A stretch of DNA of 6,706 nucleotides from Oscillospiraceae bacterium (GTDB lineage: Bacteria > Bacillota_A > Clostridia > Oscillospirales > Oscillospiraceae), in the NCBI GenBank assembly GCA_017550765.1, contig JAFZOC010000167.1, forward strand, positions 1-6,706, read 5' to 3'. This document shows, in pieces, positions 1 to 5,727 of the stretch (within the stretch, counting starts at the first letter, position 1; each line of letters begins with the position of its first letter). The translations under genes were made by a program, and so were the position numbers. The notes under the pieces were generated by a model, which searched no databases, was not told where the DNA came from, and was given only the letters and a program-made list of their open reading frames with translations.

Positions 1-162
1 CTTGGTCAGCGTGCTCTGTGTGCCCTGACGGCAGTTGGCCAGGTGGTTCTTCACGGAATCGTGGAGCACGCTCTTGTTGGGCTCGATGCCGAAGATGGCT
101 TCGGAGAGCTCGATCTCGCCGATCATCTCGCCTGCCATGTTGTAAACATTCGCTTTAGGCAT
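1..162 (-). CDS. rplD: 50S ribosomal protein L4, N-terminal part (runs off the window)
   Basis: Only the first 54 codons lie in the window. The translation begins MPKANVYNMAGEMIGEIEL and ends at CRQGTQSTLTK, the usual N-terminal beta strand and first helix of bacterial L4, just before the conserved Arg/Gly-rich loop that lines the exit tunnel. L4 is a 23S rRNA-binding protein of the large subunit, and in E. coli it also represses its own S10 operon. Start: ATG at 160-162, with an AAGGAG-type site at 173-179, well spaced. It follows rplC by 19 nt, so it is cotranscribed with rpsJ and rplC. Nothing odd is visible in this part. Identity is sure from both sequence and gene order; the C-terminus cannot be assessed. 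Confidence 0.96.
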   Translation of the reverse strand, partial: MPKANVYNMAGEMIGEIELSEAIFGIEPNKSVLHDSVKNHLANCRQGTQSTLTK

Positions 163-181
163 TTATGCTGCTCTCCTTTCC

Positions 182-910
182 TTACTTGGTACGTGCGGAA
201 GCCTTCTGCGGGTTGACGCGCGCGGACTGCTTCTGCGGGTTGATGCTGACGCTAGCAGCCTCGCCCTTCTTGACGGGCTGGGTCTTGACGGTGTTCTTGA
301 TGTAGACGATGCTGCCCTTGGGGCCGGGGACGGCGCCGCGGATGGCGATCAGGTCGAGCTCGGGGTCGACCTTCACGATGTCCAGGTTCTGGACCGTGAC
401 CTGCTCGTCGCCCAGGTGACCAGCCTGCTTCTTGCCCGGGAAGATCCGGGAAGGATCGGTGCTGGAGCCCATGGAACCGGCGTGGCGATGGACGGGGCCG
501 CCGCCGTGGCTGGTGGGGGTGCGGCCCTGGCCGAAGCGCTTGATGACGCCGGCGTAGCCCTTGCCCTTGCTGGTACCGGTGACGTCGACCTTGTCGCCTT
601 CGGCGAAGACGTCGGCCTTGACGGTGTCACCGACTTCGTACTTGCTGCAGTCCTCCAGGCGGAACTCCTTCAGGTACTTGACAGGAGCGACGCCCGCCTT
701 CTTCAGGTGGCCCTGCTCAGGCTTGGGGAGCTTCTTCTCGGCGACTTCCTCGTAGCCGAGCTGGACAGCTTCGTAGCCTTCCTTTTCCTTGCTCATCTTG
801 GCGACCACAGTGCAGGGGCCGGCCGCGATGACCGTGACGGGGATGACCTTGCCCGTCTCGTCGAAGATCTGCGTCATGCCGACCTTCTTGCCGATGATGG
901 CTTTCTTCAT
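182..910 (-). CDS. rplC: 50S ribosomal protein L3
   Basis: The 242-residue product is large-subunit protein L3, which binds near the 3' end of 23S rRNA, starts 50S assembly and reaches the peptidyl transferase centre. The family signature is complete at residues 102-125 (F, then D109, G112, S114, GKG 116-118, G121, R125). The central extension carries [20 protein letters not shown] (137-156); where E. coli L3 has the PrmB-methylated Gln150 there is a Ser/Thr, as in Gram-positive L3. The start is ATG 908-910 behind a perfect AAGGAGG (918-924). L3 is usually about 206-212 residues; here some 30 extra residues follow the conserved end near KNTVK, including a tandem NPQK-x-SAR repeat. The gene lies 164 nt after rpsJ, a long gap filled with hairpins, and 19 nt before rplD. 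Identification is certain; a function for the tail is unknown. Confidence 0.97.
   Translation of the reverse strand: MKKAIIGKKVGMTQIFDETGKVIPVTVIAAGPCTVVAKMSKEKEGYEAVQLGYEEVAEKKLPKPEQGHLKKAGVAPVKYLKEFRLEDCSKYEVGDTVKADVFAEGDKVDVTGTSKGKGYAGVIKRFGQGRTPTSHGGGPVHRHAGSMGSSTDPSRIFPGKKQAGHLGDEQVTVQNLDIVKVDPELDLIAIRGAVPGPKGSIVYIKNTVKTQPVKKGEAASVSINPQKQSARVNPQKASARTK
191..241 (-). repeat. Tandem octapeptide repeat in the L3 C-terminal tail
   Basis: Residues 224-231 read NPQKQSAR and residues 233-240 read NPQKASAR, separated by a single Val. At the DNA level the units are 218-241 and 191-214, a 27-bp period, and share the run cttctgcgggttga on the plus strand. The units are basic and disordered-looking, so a role in rRNA contact is possible but is inference. 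Confidence 0.8.
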
Positions 911-924
911 ATTTTTTCCTCCTT

Positions 925-1074
925 AGGTTATTGGTTGCCTCGCTTGGCCCGGGAGGTCTGCCCGTCCAGAGGCTGGCAACTTGACCGTCCGCATTCGCAA
1001 GCTACGGACTGTGGGTCATGTGAGTTGGTCTTGAGCGCGCAGCCCTCGGGGCTGCCGGCTCGTCTTGCGGGGGC
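925..1074 (-). promoter_or_regulatory. Structured spacer between rpsJ and rplC (three consecutive hairpins)
   Basis: Between the rpsJ stop and the rplC ribosome binding site the spacer can fold into three successive stems, listed in transcript order. Hairpin A pairs 1049-1055 with 1039-1045 (GCAGCCC/GGGCTGC, 3-nt loop), extended past a 2x2 internal loop by GAGC/GCTC (1058-1061 with 1033-1036). Hairpin B pairs 1014-1018 with 982-986 and 1005-1009 with 987-991, with a 4-nt bulge. Hairpin C pairs 975-980 with 934-939 (GTTGCC/GGCAAC) and ends just before the AAGGAGG of rplC. No U-tract follows any of them, so they are not terminators. They could be an internal translational control site, a ribosomal-protein binding site or an RNase III processing site; which one is not decidable here. 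All pairings were read by eye. Confidence 0.5.
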
Positions 1075-1389
1075 TCAGAGCTTGATCTCGATCTCCACGC
1101 CGGCGGGGACTTCCAGGTTCATCAGGGCTTCCACGGTCTTCTGGGTGGGGCTCATGATGTCGATCAGGCGCTTGTGGGTGCGGCGCTCGAACTGCTCACG
1201 GCTGTCCTTGTACTTGTGGACGGCACGGAGGATCGTGACGATCTCGGTCTTGGTGGGCAGGGGGATGGGGCCGGACACCTTGGCGTCGGTGCGCTTGGCG
1301 GCCTCGACGATGGTCTCGGCGGCCTTGTCGATCAGCTGGTGGTCGTAGGCCTTGAGGCGGATGCGGATCATGTTCTTGTTGCTTGCCAT
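1075..1389 (-). CDS. rpsJ: 30S ribosomal protein S10 (NusE)
   Basis: The 104-residue product is S10, a small-subunit head protein that also acts as NusE, partner of NusB in transcription antitermination. The S10 signature is present at residues 31-46 ([16 protein letters not shown]), and the protein ends in the typical [11 protein letters not shown]. The length equals the family norm (E. coli 103). Start: ATG 1387-1389 was chosen because AAGGAG lies at 1400-1405, about 10 nt upstream, and because [16 protein letters not shown] is the normal N-terminus. The frame stays open upstream to 1548, but that stretch is the leader. It is the first gene of the S10 operon, preceded by a leader of about 310 nt and followed by a structured 164-nt gap before rplC. 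Identity is certain. Confidence 0.97.
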   Translation of the reverse strand: MASNKNMIRIRLKAYDHQLIDKAAETIVEAAKRTDAKVSGPIPLPTKTEIVTILRAVHKYKDSREQFERRTHKRLIDIMSPTQKTVEALMNLEVPAGVEIEIKL

Positions 1390-1700
1390 GTTCAGTGTTC
1401 TCCTTTTTTTCGTACGTTTCTTTGGCGCCATTGGCTGCGCCCTCTTATGCGTACGGACGGAACTTTTTCTGTACACACAACCGTGCGTATCAGACCGTGC
1501 CCGAAAAACATACCGGCCAATCCCTTTTGGCCGGTCGTCCCCGCTCACGCGATATACGCGTGCACAAGATCAAGTTCCAGCCGCCCGATCGCGTGCCGGA
1601 TATACCTCCGACACCGGACATACTCCACGGAAGTTACCTCGGTCTCCCGAGCAATCTCCCGCTTCTTCGCATAATACGCCCGTGCTCTCGCACACGCGCT
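1390..1700 (-). promoter_or_regulatory. S10 operon 5' leader, candidate attenuator / r-protein leader RNA
   Basis: From the predicted transcription start near 1699-1700 to the rpsJ ATG there are about 310 nt without a convincing gene. Local hairpins visible in transcript order: GTGC-GAGA-GCAC (1682-1693) and CTCGG-GAGA-CCGAG (1638-1651), both with a GNRA loop; CACGCG-5 nt-CGCGTG (1546-1562); a 9-bp terminator-like hairpin (1512-1535) with a U-tract; and, just before the ribosome binding site, GGCGC/GCGCC (1424-1428 with 1437-1441) flanked by two CGTACG copies (1411-1416, 1450-1455) able to pair around it. Alternative pairings compete with the terminator-like fold: 1588-1595 with 1546-1553 (8 bp perfect) and 1610-1617 with 1531-1539 (8 bp, one bulge). 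E. coli controls its S10 operon by L4 acting on an unrelated leader; the effector here is unknown. I do not recognise a known Rfam class. Confidence 0.55.
1504..1535 (-). terminator. Candidate intrinsic terminator (attenuator) inside the S10 leader
   Basis: ACCGGCCAA (1527-1535 on the minus strand) pairs perfectly with TTGGCCGGT (1512-1520) over 9 bp around a 6-nt loop, and is followed by ATG and then five U (1504-1508). It lies about 165 nt after the predicted start of transcription and about 115 nt before rpsJ, where an attenuator would sit. The three nucleotides between stem and U-tract and the short tract make it weaker than a classic terminator. Confidence 0.5.
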
Positions 1701-1705
1701 CCGCT

Positions 1706-1734
1706 ATTGTAGCAGGCTCCCACCCTCCTGTCAA
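1706..1734 (-). promoter_or_regulatory. Sigma-A promoter of the S10 operon
   Basis: On the minus strand a consensus -35 TTGACA (1729-1734) is separated by exactly 17 bp from a -10 TACAAT (1706-1711), preceded by TGC, an extended -10. Upstream, 1735-1775 is A/T-rich with runs of A and T (UP-element-like) in an otherwise GC-rich sequence. The predicted start is 1699-1700. This matches the expected strength of a ribosomal protein promoter. Confidence 0.88.
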
Positions 1735-1985
1735 GTACAAATTCAGTATTTTTGTCAGAAATTTTTCCCTGATCTTTGTGCATAGCTACAAAAATGATCT
1801 CAAAACGGTTACAGACGCTCCCCCTCGCGCCCTTCCTTCGTCCAGCGGACACAAGATATCGCTCCCGCCCGTCTCCTACATTATATATATGGTGTCCATC
1901 GGCGGGCATAACATGCGCCGGCGGAAGACCGTTCCGCCCGGGCGGACGGGCTCGCCGGCGGGCCCGCTCTCCCGGGCCGCCTTCC
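1735..1985. other. Divergent intergenic region between the S10 promoter and the plus-strand membrane-protein promoter
   Basis: About 250 bp lie between the two back-to-back promoters. The half next to the S10 promoter (1735-1810) is A/T-rich, the other half (1900-1985) is very GC-rich with inverted repeats. An open frame crosses the region on the minus strand (1634-1909), but it has no recognisable ribosome binding site, resembles nothing I know and overlaps the S10 promoter. A TATAAT at 1880-1885 (minus) lacks a suitable -35. No gene is supported here. Confidence 0.6.
1933..1978. repeat. GC-rich palindrome and inverted repeat upstream of the plus-strand promoter
   Basis: TCCGCCCGGGCGGA (1933-1946) is a perfect 14-bp palindrome. 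Shortly after, GGCCCG (1961-1966) and CGGGCC (1973-1978) form a second inverted repeat with a 6-nt centre. They lie just upstream of the -35 at 1986, where an activator or repressor could bind as a dimer. In DNA this rich in G and C such symmetry also arises by chance, so the operator role is only a suggestion. Confidence 0.35.
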
Positions 1986-2014
1986 TTGACTTCCCCCCGT
2001 GCCTATGTTAAGAT
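1986..2014 (+). promoter_or_regulatory. Sigma-A promoter of the plus-strand membrane protein gene
   Basis: TTGACT (1986-1991), a 17-bp spacer and TAAGAT (2009-2014) with TG at 2006-2007 (extended -10) point to a transcription start near 2021, giving a 5' leader of about 50 nt before the GTG at 2073. It also argues against the ATG at 2013-2015, which overlaps the -10 box. Confidence 0.65.
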
Positions 2015-2072
2015 GGCGCTGCTCCGGCTATCGCATCTCTCGTACCATAGGAAAAGAAAGAGGGGCATCCAT

Positions 2073-3536
2073 GTGAAGGCTCTTTCGAAACGGGACATCT
2101 CCTACCGCGCGCTGGCGGCGCTGGTGCTGGCGGCGCTCCTGCTCGCCCTGATCCCCCTGCTCATGATGGGACACTATGACGTCCCCTGCGCCGACGATTA
2201 CAACTACGGCGTCAACGCCCGCCTGGTCTATGTCCATGGCGGTGCTCCGGCTCAGATCCTCGGCGCCGCCGTGGAGCGCACCCGGGTCACCTATGAGATC
2301 TGGCAGGGGAGCTATTCCGCCATCTTCCTCATGTGCCTGCAGCCCTCTGTATTCAGCGAGGACCTCTACTGCATAACGCCCTGGCTCATGCTGGGGAGCC
2401 TGCTGCTCGGGCTGTTCCTGCTGTCTCTGGTGCTGTTCCGCCGTGTGCTGGACCTGCCGCGCTCCCTCGGCGCGATCTTTGCCGGGACGGTCGGGATCCT
2501 CTGGATCTTGCTGGTGCCGATCCCGGCCCAATCTTTCTACTGGTTCAACGGCTCCGTCTACTATACCTTTTTCTTCGGGATCGCCCTTGCGGCGCTGGCG
2601 CTGGCGGTGCGCACCGCCCGGCAGGGCGGCATCGGGCGGATCCTGGGGCTCTGCCTGCTGGCAGCTTTCCTGGGCGGCGGGAACCTGGTCACGGGGCTCA
2701 GTCTCGCGATCTTGTCTGTCAGCGCCATCGGGTCGCTGCTGGTCTTCCGGAAGAGAGCGCCCGCCCTGCGTCTGCTGGCTCCCGCGCTGGTGATGCTGGG
2801 CTGCTTCATCATCAACATCGCCGCTCCCGGCAACGCCATCCGCGCTCAGGCTGTGGACCACACGCCCAATGCGGTCCAGGCGATCATGCTCTCCTTCCGG
2901 GAAGCCGTGCTCCTCGGTCTGAAATGGACCCGCCTGCCAGTGATCGCAGCGATGCTGCTGCTGGGCTATCTGTTCTGGCATGCGGTCCCGGCCACTCCGT
3001 TCCGCTTCCGCTTCCCGGGCCTCGTGTCGCTCTACTCTTTCTGCCTGTATTCGGCCATGTTCTGCCCCACCATGTACGCCTTGGGCAGCCGGGGCGACTG
3101 GCGTCTGGTGGACATCATCTTCTATGCCTATCTCCTGCTCCTGGGCCTGAACGTGCTCTACTGGGTCGGCTGGATCCGCCAGCGCCGCGGAGCCGGGAGC
3201 GATGCGCGGCAGCCGAAGTTGCTGCCCGTGCTCGGCTGCCTGGCCCTGTGCCTGCTGTGCCTGGGCATCTCGGCCAAGATCAGCGGCGGGATCTCTGTCG
3301 CCAGCGCATACACCGCCTTGCGCACCGACCAGGCCGCCACTTACGCCCGGGAGAACCGGGAGCGTTTCGAGATCCTCCACGATCCCGCGGTCCGGGAAGC
3401 CCGGCTGCGTCCCTACAGCGATCCGCCTTACCTCCTCTTCTTCGACGACATCACCGAAGACCCCGAGAACTGGCGCAATGTAGGCGTCCAGGTCTTCTAC
3501 GAGAAGGACCGGGTCTATCTGGACACCTCCCGCTAA
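2073..3536 (+). CDS. Polytopic membrane protein, GT-C glycosyltransferase-like (DUF6056-like)
   Basis: The 487-residue product has a first membrane segment at about 11-32, then an external loop with CADDYNYG (Asp41, Asp42), followed by roughly ten more hydrophobic segments up to about 400 and a soluble C-terminal tail (401-487). Other conserved-looking blocks are YEIWQGSYSAIF (74-85), SFYWFNGSVYY (154-164), GGGNLVTG (201-208), NIAAPGNAIR (248-257) and FFDDITEDPENW (456-467). An acidic pair in the first outer loop is the catalytic position of GT-C glycosyltransferases that use lipid-linked sugars; that parallel is inference, and DUF6056 is named from memory of the family pattern. The GTG start has GAGGGG 7 nt upstream and an extended -10 promoter about 60 nt before it. 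The gene stands alone, divergent from the S10 operon and ended by a strong terminator. The convergent gene at 3745-5280 encodes a distant homologue. Confidence 0.75.
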   Translation: MKALSKRDISYRALAALVLAALLLALIPLLMMGHYDVPCADDYNYGVNARLVYVHGGAPAQILGAAVERTRVTYEIWQGSYSAIFLMCLQPSVFSEDLYCITPWLMLGSLLLGLFLLSLVLFRRVLDLPRSLGAIFAGTVGILWILLVPIPAQSFYWFNGSVYYTFFFGIALAALALAVRTARQGGIGRILGLCLLAAFLGGGNLVTGLSLAILSVSAIGSLLVFRKRAPALRLLAPALVMLGCFIINIAAPGNAIRAQAVDHTPNAVQAIMLSFREAVLLGLKWTRLPVIAAMLLLGYLFWHAVPATPFRFRFPGLVSLYSFCLYSAMFCPTMYALGSRGDWRLVDIIFYAYLLLLGLNVLYWVGWIRQRRGAGSDARQPKLLPVLGCLALCLLCLGISAKISGGISVASAYTALRTDQAATYARENRERFEILHDPAVREARLRPYSDPPYLLFFDDITEDPENWRNVGVQVFYEKDRVYLDTSR

Positions 3537-3611
3537 AGACTATCGGCCCCCCGGCTCCACGGTCCCCGCGCACGCCTCCGTGAACACCCACACGCCACCA
3601 CAGAAATAGTG

Positions 3612-3664
3612 CCGATCCCCCGGACGCCGCCGCTGCGGCATCCGGGGGATCGGTCTCTTTATTT
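3612..3664 (+). terminator. Strong intrinsic terminator between the convergent membrane-protein genes
   Basis: CCGATCCCCCGGA (3612-3624) pairs perfectly with 3641-3653 (13 bp). Inside, after a single C/A mismatch, GCCGC/GCGGC adds five more pairs around a CGCT loop. A T-rich tail (TCTCTTTATTT) follows at 3654-3664, so it ends the plus-strand transcript. On the minus strand the tail is much poorer in T, so termination of the opposing operon here would be weaker. A second GC hairpin (3691-3696 with 3702-3707) lies just after the minus-strand stop, without a T-tract. Confidence 0.88.
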
Positions 3665-3744
3665 GGCTCTCTGTACGGGCCTGTCCGGCCGCCGCCGTCG
3701 GGGCGGCTGTGTCCCGGCCCCGGAAAGGGTGCCGGAGCTTGGGC

Positions 3745-5280
3745 TCAGCCCGCCGCGTCGGGCGGGTCTTCCCGCAGGATCTGGATGAAGCCGTAGTACC
3801 GGGCCATCTCGTCGTTGGGCCAGTCGCCCCGCTCGTTGATGTCTTCCAGACCGTACTGGGCGCTGTACTTGCTGCGCACCGGATGGGCCGGCGCGGACAC
3901 ATGGCCGTCTCCCTGCAGCGCCGCTTCGATCCTGCTCTGCCGCAGCCGCTCGCTGCGATGGACGGCCAGGATGTCCGCGCCGCCCAGGGCCAGGTCCAGG
4001 GCGAAGACCAGCAGCACGGCCGCCGCCGCGATGCGCGGCCCGCGATCCTCTTCCAGCTCCGCCGCCGCAAGGGCGCCGCTGAGCACGGAGAAGAGCACCA
4101 GCACCGCACAGCCTCTGGCCGGGAAATAGGACGCGAAGGCGAAGGGCACCAGGGAGCAGAGCCCGCCCAGGAACAGCAGGACCGGGAAGAGCAGGACCTC
4201 TTTCCCCGCCCCCCGGTGCAGCGCAAGCGCGAAGAGGCCCAGGGCCCAGCCCAGCGCCAGCAGCAGGCCCACCGCCGAGGAGGAGACGAGCCCATAGACG
4301 CCCTTCCCCGCCCGCAGGGCCAGCAGCGCCGCGACAGCGACGCCCAGGGCGCAGGCCCCGGCTCCGACGGCGCAGAGCAGACAGAGCGCGCTCCGGCGGC
4401 CCCGACGGATCCGCCAGACCACCAGCAGGCCCAGCGCGAGGATCAGCGCCGCAGGGACGAGCAGCTGCCCGGCGGGCAGCAGCGCCAGCTTTTCCCACAG
4501 GGCGCGGAGAGGCTGGACAAGAGCCCTCAGGGAGAGGCTGCCCCGATCCCCGGCGTTGGCCCCCAGCATGGACGGCGCCAGCATCAGATACAGATAGCCC
4601 GCCCCGCCGCAGAGCAGCAGCGCCAGCAGCCAGACCGGCGCTCTGCGGCGTCGGATCCAGACCGCCAGCGTCACGAAGCCCGCAGCCGCCAGGGCGGCGA
4701 AGGAGATGTGCTCGGACCAGGCGCCGGCCAGGAAAGCCAGCGGCAGACAGGCGATCCGCAGCGGCAGGGGCAGCTCCGGCTCCTCCCGGAGCGCCAGGAA
4801 GAAGGGATAGAGCAGCGCCAGGGCCAGCAGCAGGCCCCAGCCGTAGTTGCAGGCGCCGTCCCTCCAGAGGAAGACCTGCCCATAGACCGGCATGCAGATC
4901 CAGAGCATCGCCACGCACAGCAGCAGCAGCCCCGGCCGGGGCCGGCCGCTCCACCGCTCCAAATAGCGGCGCAGCATCTGCGCCAGTCCCAGGCCGACCA
5001 GCGCGTTGCAGAGCACGAAGATCCAGCCCGGCAGGAAGCTGAAGGTCTGCAGCAGCCCGTGGGCGAAGACGCGTCCGTTGGTACAGTCGCGATGGACCGA
5101 CATGGAGCCGATCACTTCGCCCAGATCGCGGATGCGCTCCCCGCTCCTCCAGGAGAAGGCGTAGTTGAAGTCGTCCGCCACCAGCGGCGTCAGGCGCGTG
5201 GCAAGGAAGACCCCCGCGAACACAGCCGCAAGGATCGCCGCGGTCGCCACGGACCGCTGTGTTTTGACGGTCGCCCGCAA
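3745..5280 (-). CDS. Polytopic membrane protein, GT-C glycosyltransferase-like (DUF6056-like), TTG start
   Basis: The 511-residue product has a first membrane segment at about 11-30, then an outer loop with PLVADDFNYAFSW (Asp36, Asp37), a TNGR block (67-70), VFLWRDGACNYGW (136-148), AGAWSEHISF (185-194, Glu190) and about a dozen hydrophobic segments, ending in a soluble tail (434-511) with LEDINERGDWPNDEMARYYG. The order of blocks matches the plus-strand protein at 2073-3536, including the terminal D-I-x(n)-W-x-N-x(n)-YY region, so the two are distant homologues. The acidic pair suggests a GT-C-type enzyme acting on the cell surface, which is inference. Start: TTG 5278-5280, chosen because GAGGTG lies 7 nt upstream (5288-5293) and the first membrane segment follows directly; a GTG at codon 11 is the alternative. 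It lies 66 nt after cdd and is probably the last gene of that operon. Very GC-rich and rich in Ala/Leu. Confidence 0.74.
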   Translation of the reverse strand: MRATVKTQRSVATAAILAAVFAGVFLATRLTPLVADDFNYAFSWRSGERIRDLGEVIGSMSVHRDCTNGRVFAHGLLQTFSFLPGWIFVLCNALVGLGLAQMLRRYLERWSGRPRPGLLLLCVAMLWICMPVYGQVFLWRDGACNYGWGLLLALALLYPFFLALREEPELPLPLRIACLPLAFLAGAWSEHISFAALAAAGFVTLAVWIRRRRAPVWLLALLLCGGAGYLYLMLAPSMLGANAGDRGSLSLRALVQPLRALWEKLALLPAGQLLVPAALILALGLLVVWRIRRGRRSALCLLCAVGAGACALGVAVAALLALRAGKGVYGLVSSSAVGLLLALGWALGLFALALHRGAGKEVLLFPVLLFLGGLCSLVPFAFASYFPARGCAVLVLFSVLSGALAAAELEEDRGPRIAAAAVLLVFALDLALGGADILAVHRSERLRQSRIEAALQGDGHVSAPAHPVRSKYSAQYGLEDINERGDWPNDEMARYYGFIQILREDPPDAAG

Positions 5281-5338
5281 AGGCGCTCACCTCTCTTCTC
5301 CCGCGGCGCTCCGCCCTCGGGCGGCAGTCGCCACGGAC
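5243..5338 (-). repeat. 12-bp direct repeat around the cdd / membrane-protein junction
   Basis: GTCGCCACGGAC occurs at 5243-5254, inside the start of the membrane-protein gene, and again at 5327-5338, in the spacer after cdd, 84 bp apart. The spacer between the two also holds a small hairpin (CCGCC-CTCG-GGCGG, 5311-5324). The match does not extend beyond 12 bp; it may be a remnant of a small duplication or chance. Confidence 0.4.
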
Positions 5339-5346
5339 GCACCGGG

Positions 5347-5727
5347 TCAGTAATTGAAGCCGTGGGGCAGCAGCTCTTTGAGCTTGTAGCTCACATAGCG
5401 GCCGCCGGCCTTGGCGCAGAGCACCTCCATCTCCGGGGAGAACTCCGCCAGGAACTGACGGCAGGAGCCGCAGGGCGTGCACCAGTTCTCGCTGTCGGCA
5501 TAGATGGCGATGCGCCGGAATTCCCGATGGCCCTCGCTGACGGCCTTGACACAGGCGGTGCGCTCGGCGCAGATGGTGTCGCCCAGGGCGGCGTTCTCCA
5601 CATTGCAGCCGGTGAAGACGGTCCCGTCGGTGCACTCCAGGGCGGCGCCCACGGAGAAGCGGGAGTAGGGGACGTAGGCGTTCAGGGACGCCTCCTTGGC
5701 CATGGACATCAGTTCTCTGTCAGTCAT
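5347..5727 (-). CDS. cdd: Cytidine deaminase (homotetrameric, zinc-dependent)
   Basis: The 126-residue protein deaminates cytidine and deoxycytidine to uridine and deoxyuridine in pyrimidine salvage, in the cytoplasm. All catalytic parts are in place: Cys53 and Glu55 in TICAERTA, Cys86 and Cys89 in PCGSC as the other zinc ligands, and the substrate-contact TGCNVENA (39-46, with Asn42 and Glu44). The residue numbers coincide with the well-studied B. subtilis enzyme, and Arg56 is kept, so this is the short tetrameric form and not the long dimeric E. coli form. Start: ATG 5725-5727 with AAAGGA at 5737-5742, about 9 nt upstream. The preceding binding-protein gene overlaps it by 8 nt, which suggests translational coupling; the membrane-protein gene follows after 66 nt. 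In Firmicutes cdd often sits beside nucleoside uptake or era genes, and here it does not in the visible part. Confidence 0.96.
   Translation of the reverse strand: MTDRELMSMAKEASLNAYVPYSRFSVGAALECTDGTVFTGCNVENAALGDTICAERTACVKAVSEGHREFRRIAIYADSENWCTPCGSCRQFLAEFSPEMEVLCAKAGGRYVSYKLKELLPHGFNY

Noticed and set aside
416..1348. Long plus-strand open frame opposite rplC and rpsJ.
   Set aside because: Antisense to two certain ribosomal protein genes; its Ala/Leu/Gly/Asp-rich translation is what high-GC codon bias gives on the complementary strand.
1390..1548. In-frame extension of rpsJ to GTG 1546-1548 or ATG 1429-1431, giving up to 53 extra residues.
   Set aside because: The extra residues are not part of any S10 I know, they cover the hairpins of the leader, and the ATG at 1387-1389 has a clear AAGGAG at the right distance.
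1490..1621. A 43-codon open frame in the S10 leader (minus strand, ATG at 1619-1621) that runs through the terminator-like hairpin, possible leader peptide.
   Set aside because: The only GGAG is two bases from the ATG, no codon run typical of attenuation is seen, and the frame is probably chance.
1880..1885. TATAAT on the minus strand as a second, upstream S10 promoter.
   Set aside because: No -35 at 16-18 bp (TGCCCG at that place) and no extended -10; the AT run TATATAT alone explains it.
1634..1909. Minus-strand open frame of 91 codons in the divergent intergenic region.
   Set aside because: It overlaps the near-consensus S10 promoter, has no clear ribosome binding site and resembles no family.
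2013..2072. ATG at 2013-2015 as the start of the plus-strand membrane protein.
   Set aside because: It overlaps the -10 box of the predicted promoter, lacks a ribosome binding site, and adds a basic stretch before the first membrane segment; GTG 2073 fits better.
2028..3380. 450-codon minus-strand open frame opposite the plus-strand membrane protein.
   Set aside because: Translation is dominated by Gln, Glu, Arg and Asp as expected from the complement of a Leu-rich membrane gene; no promoter or ribosome binding site fits.
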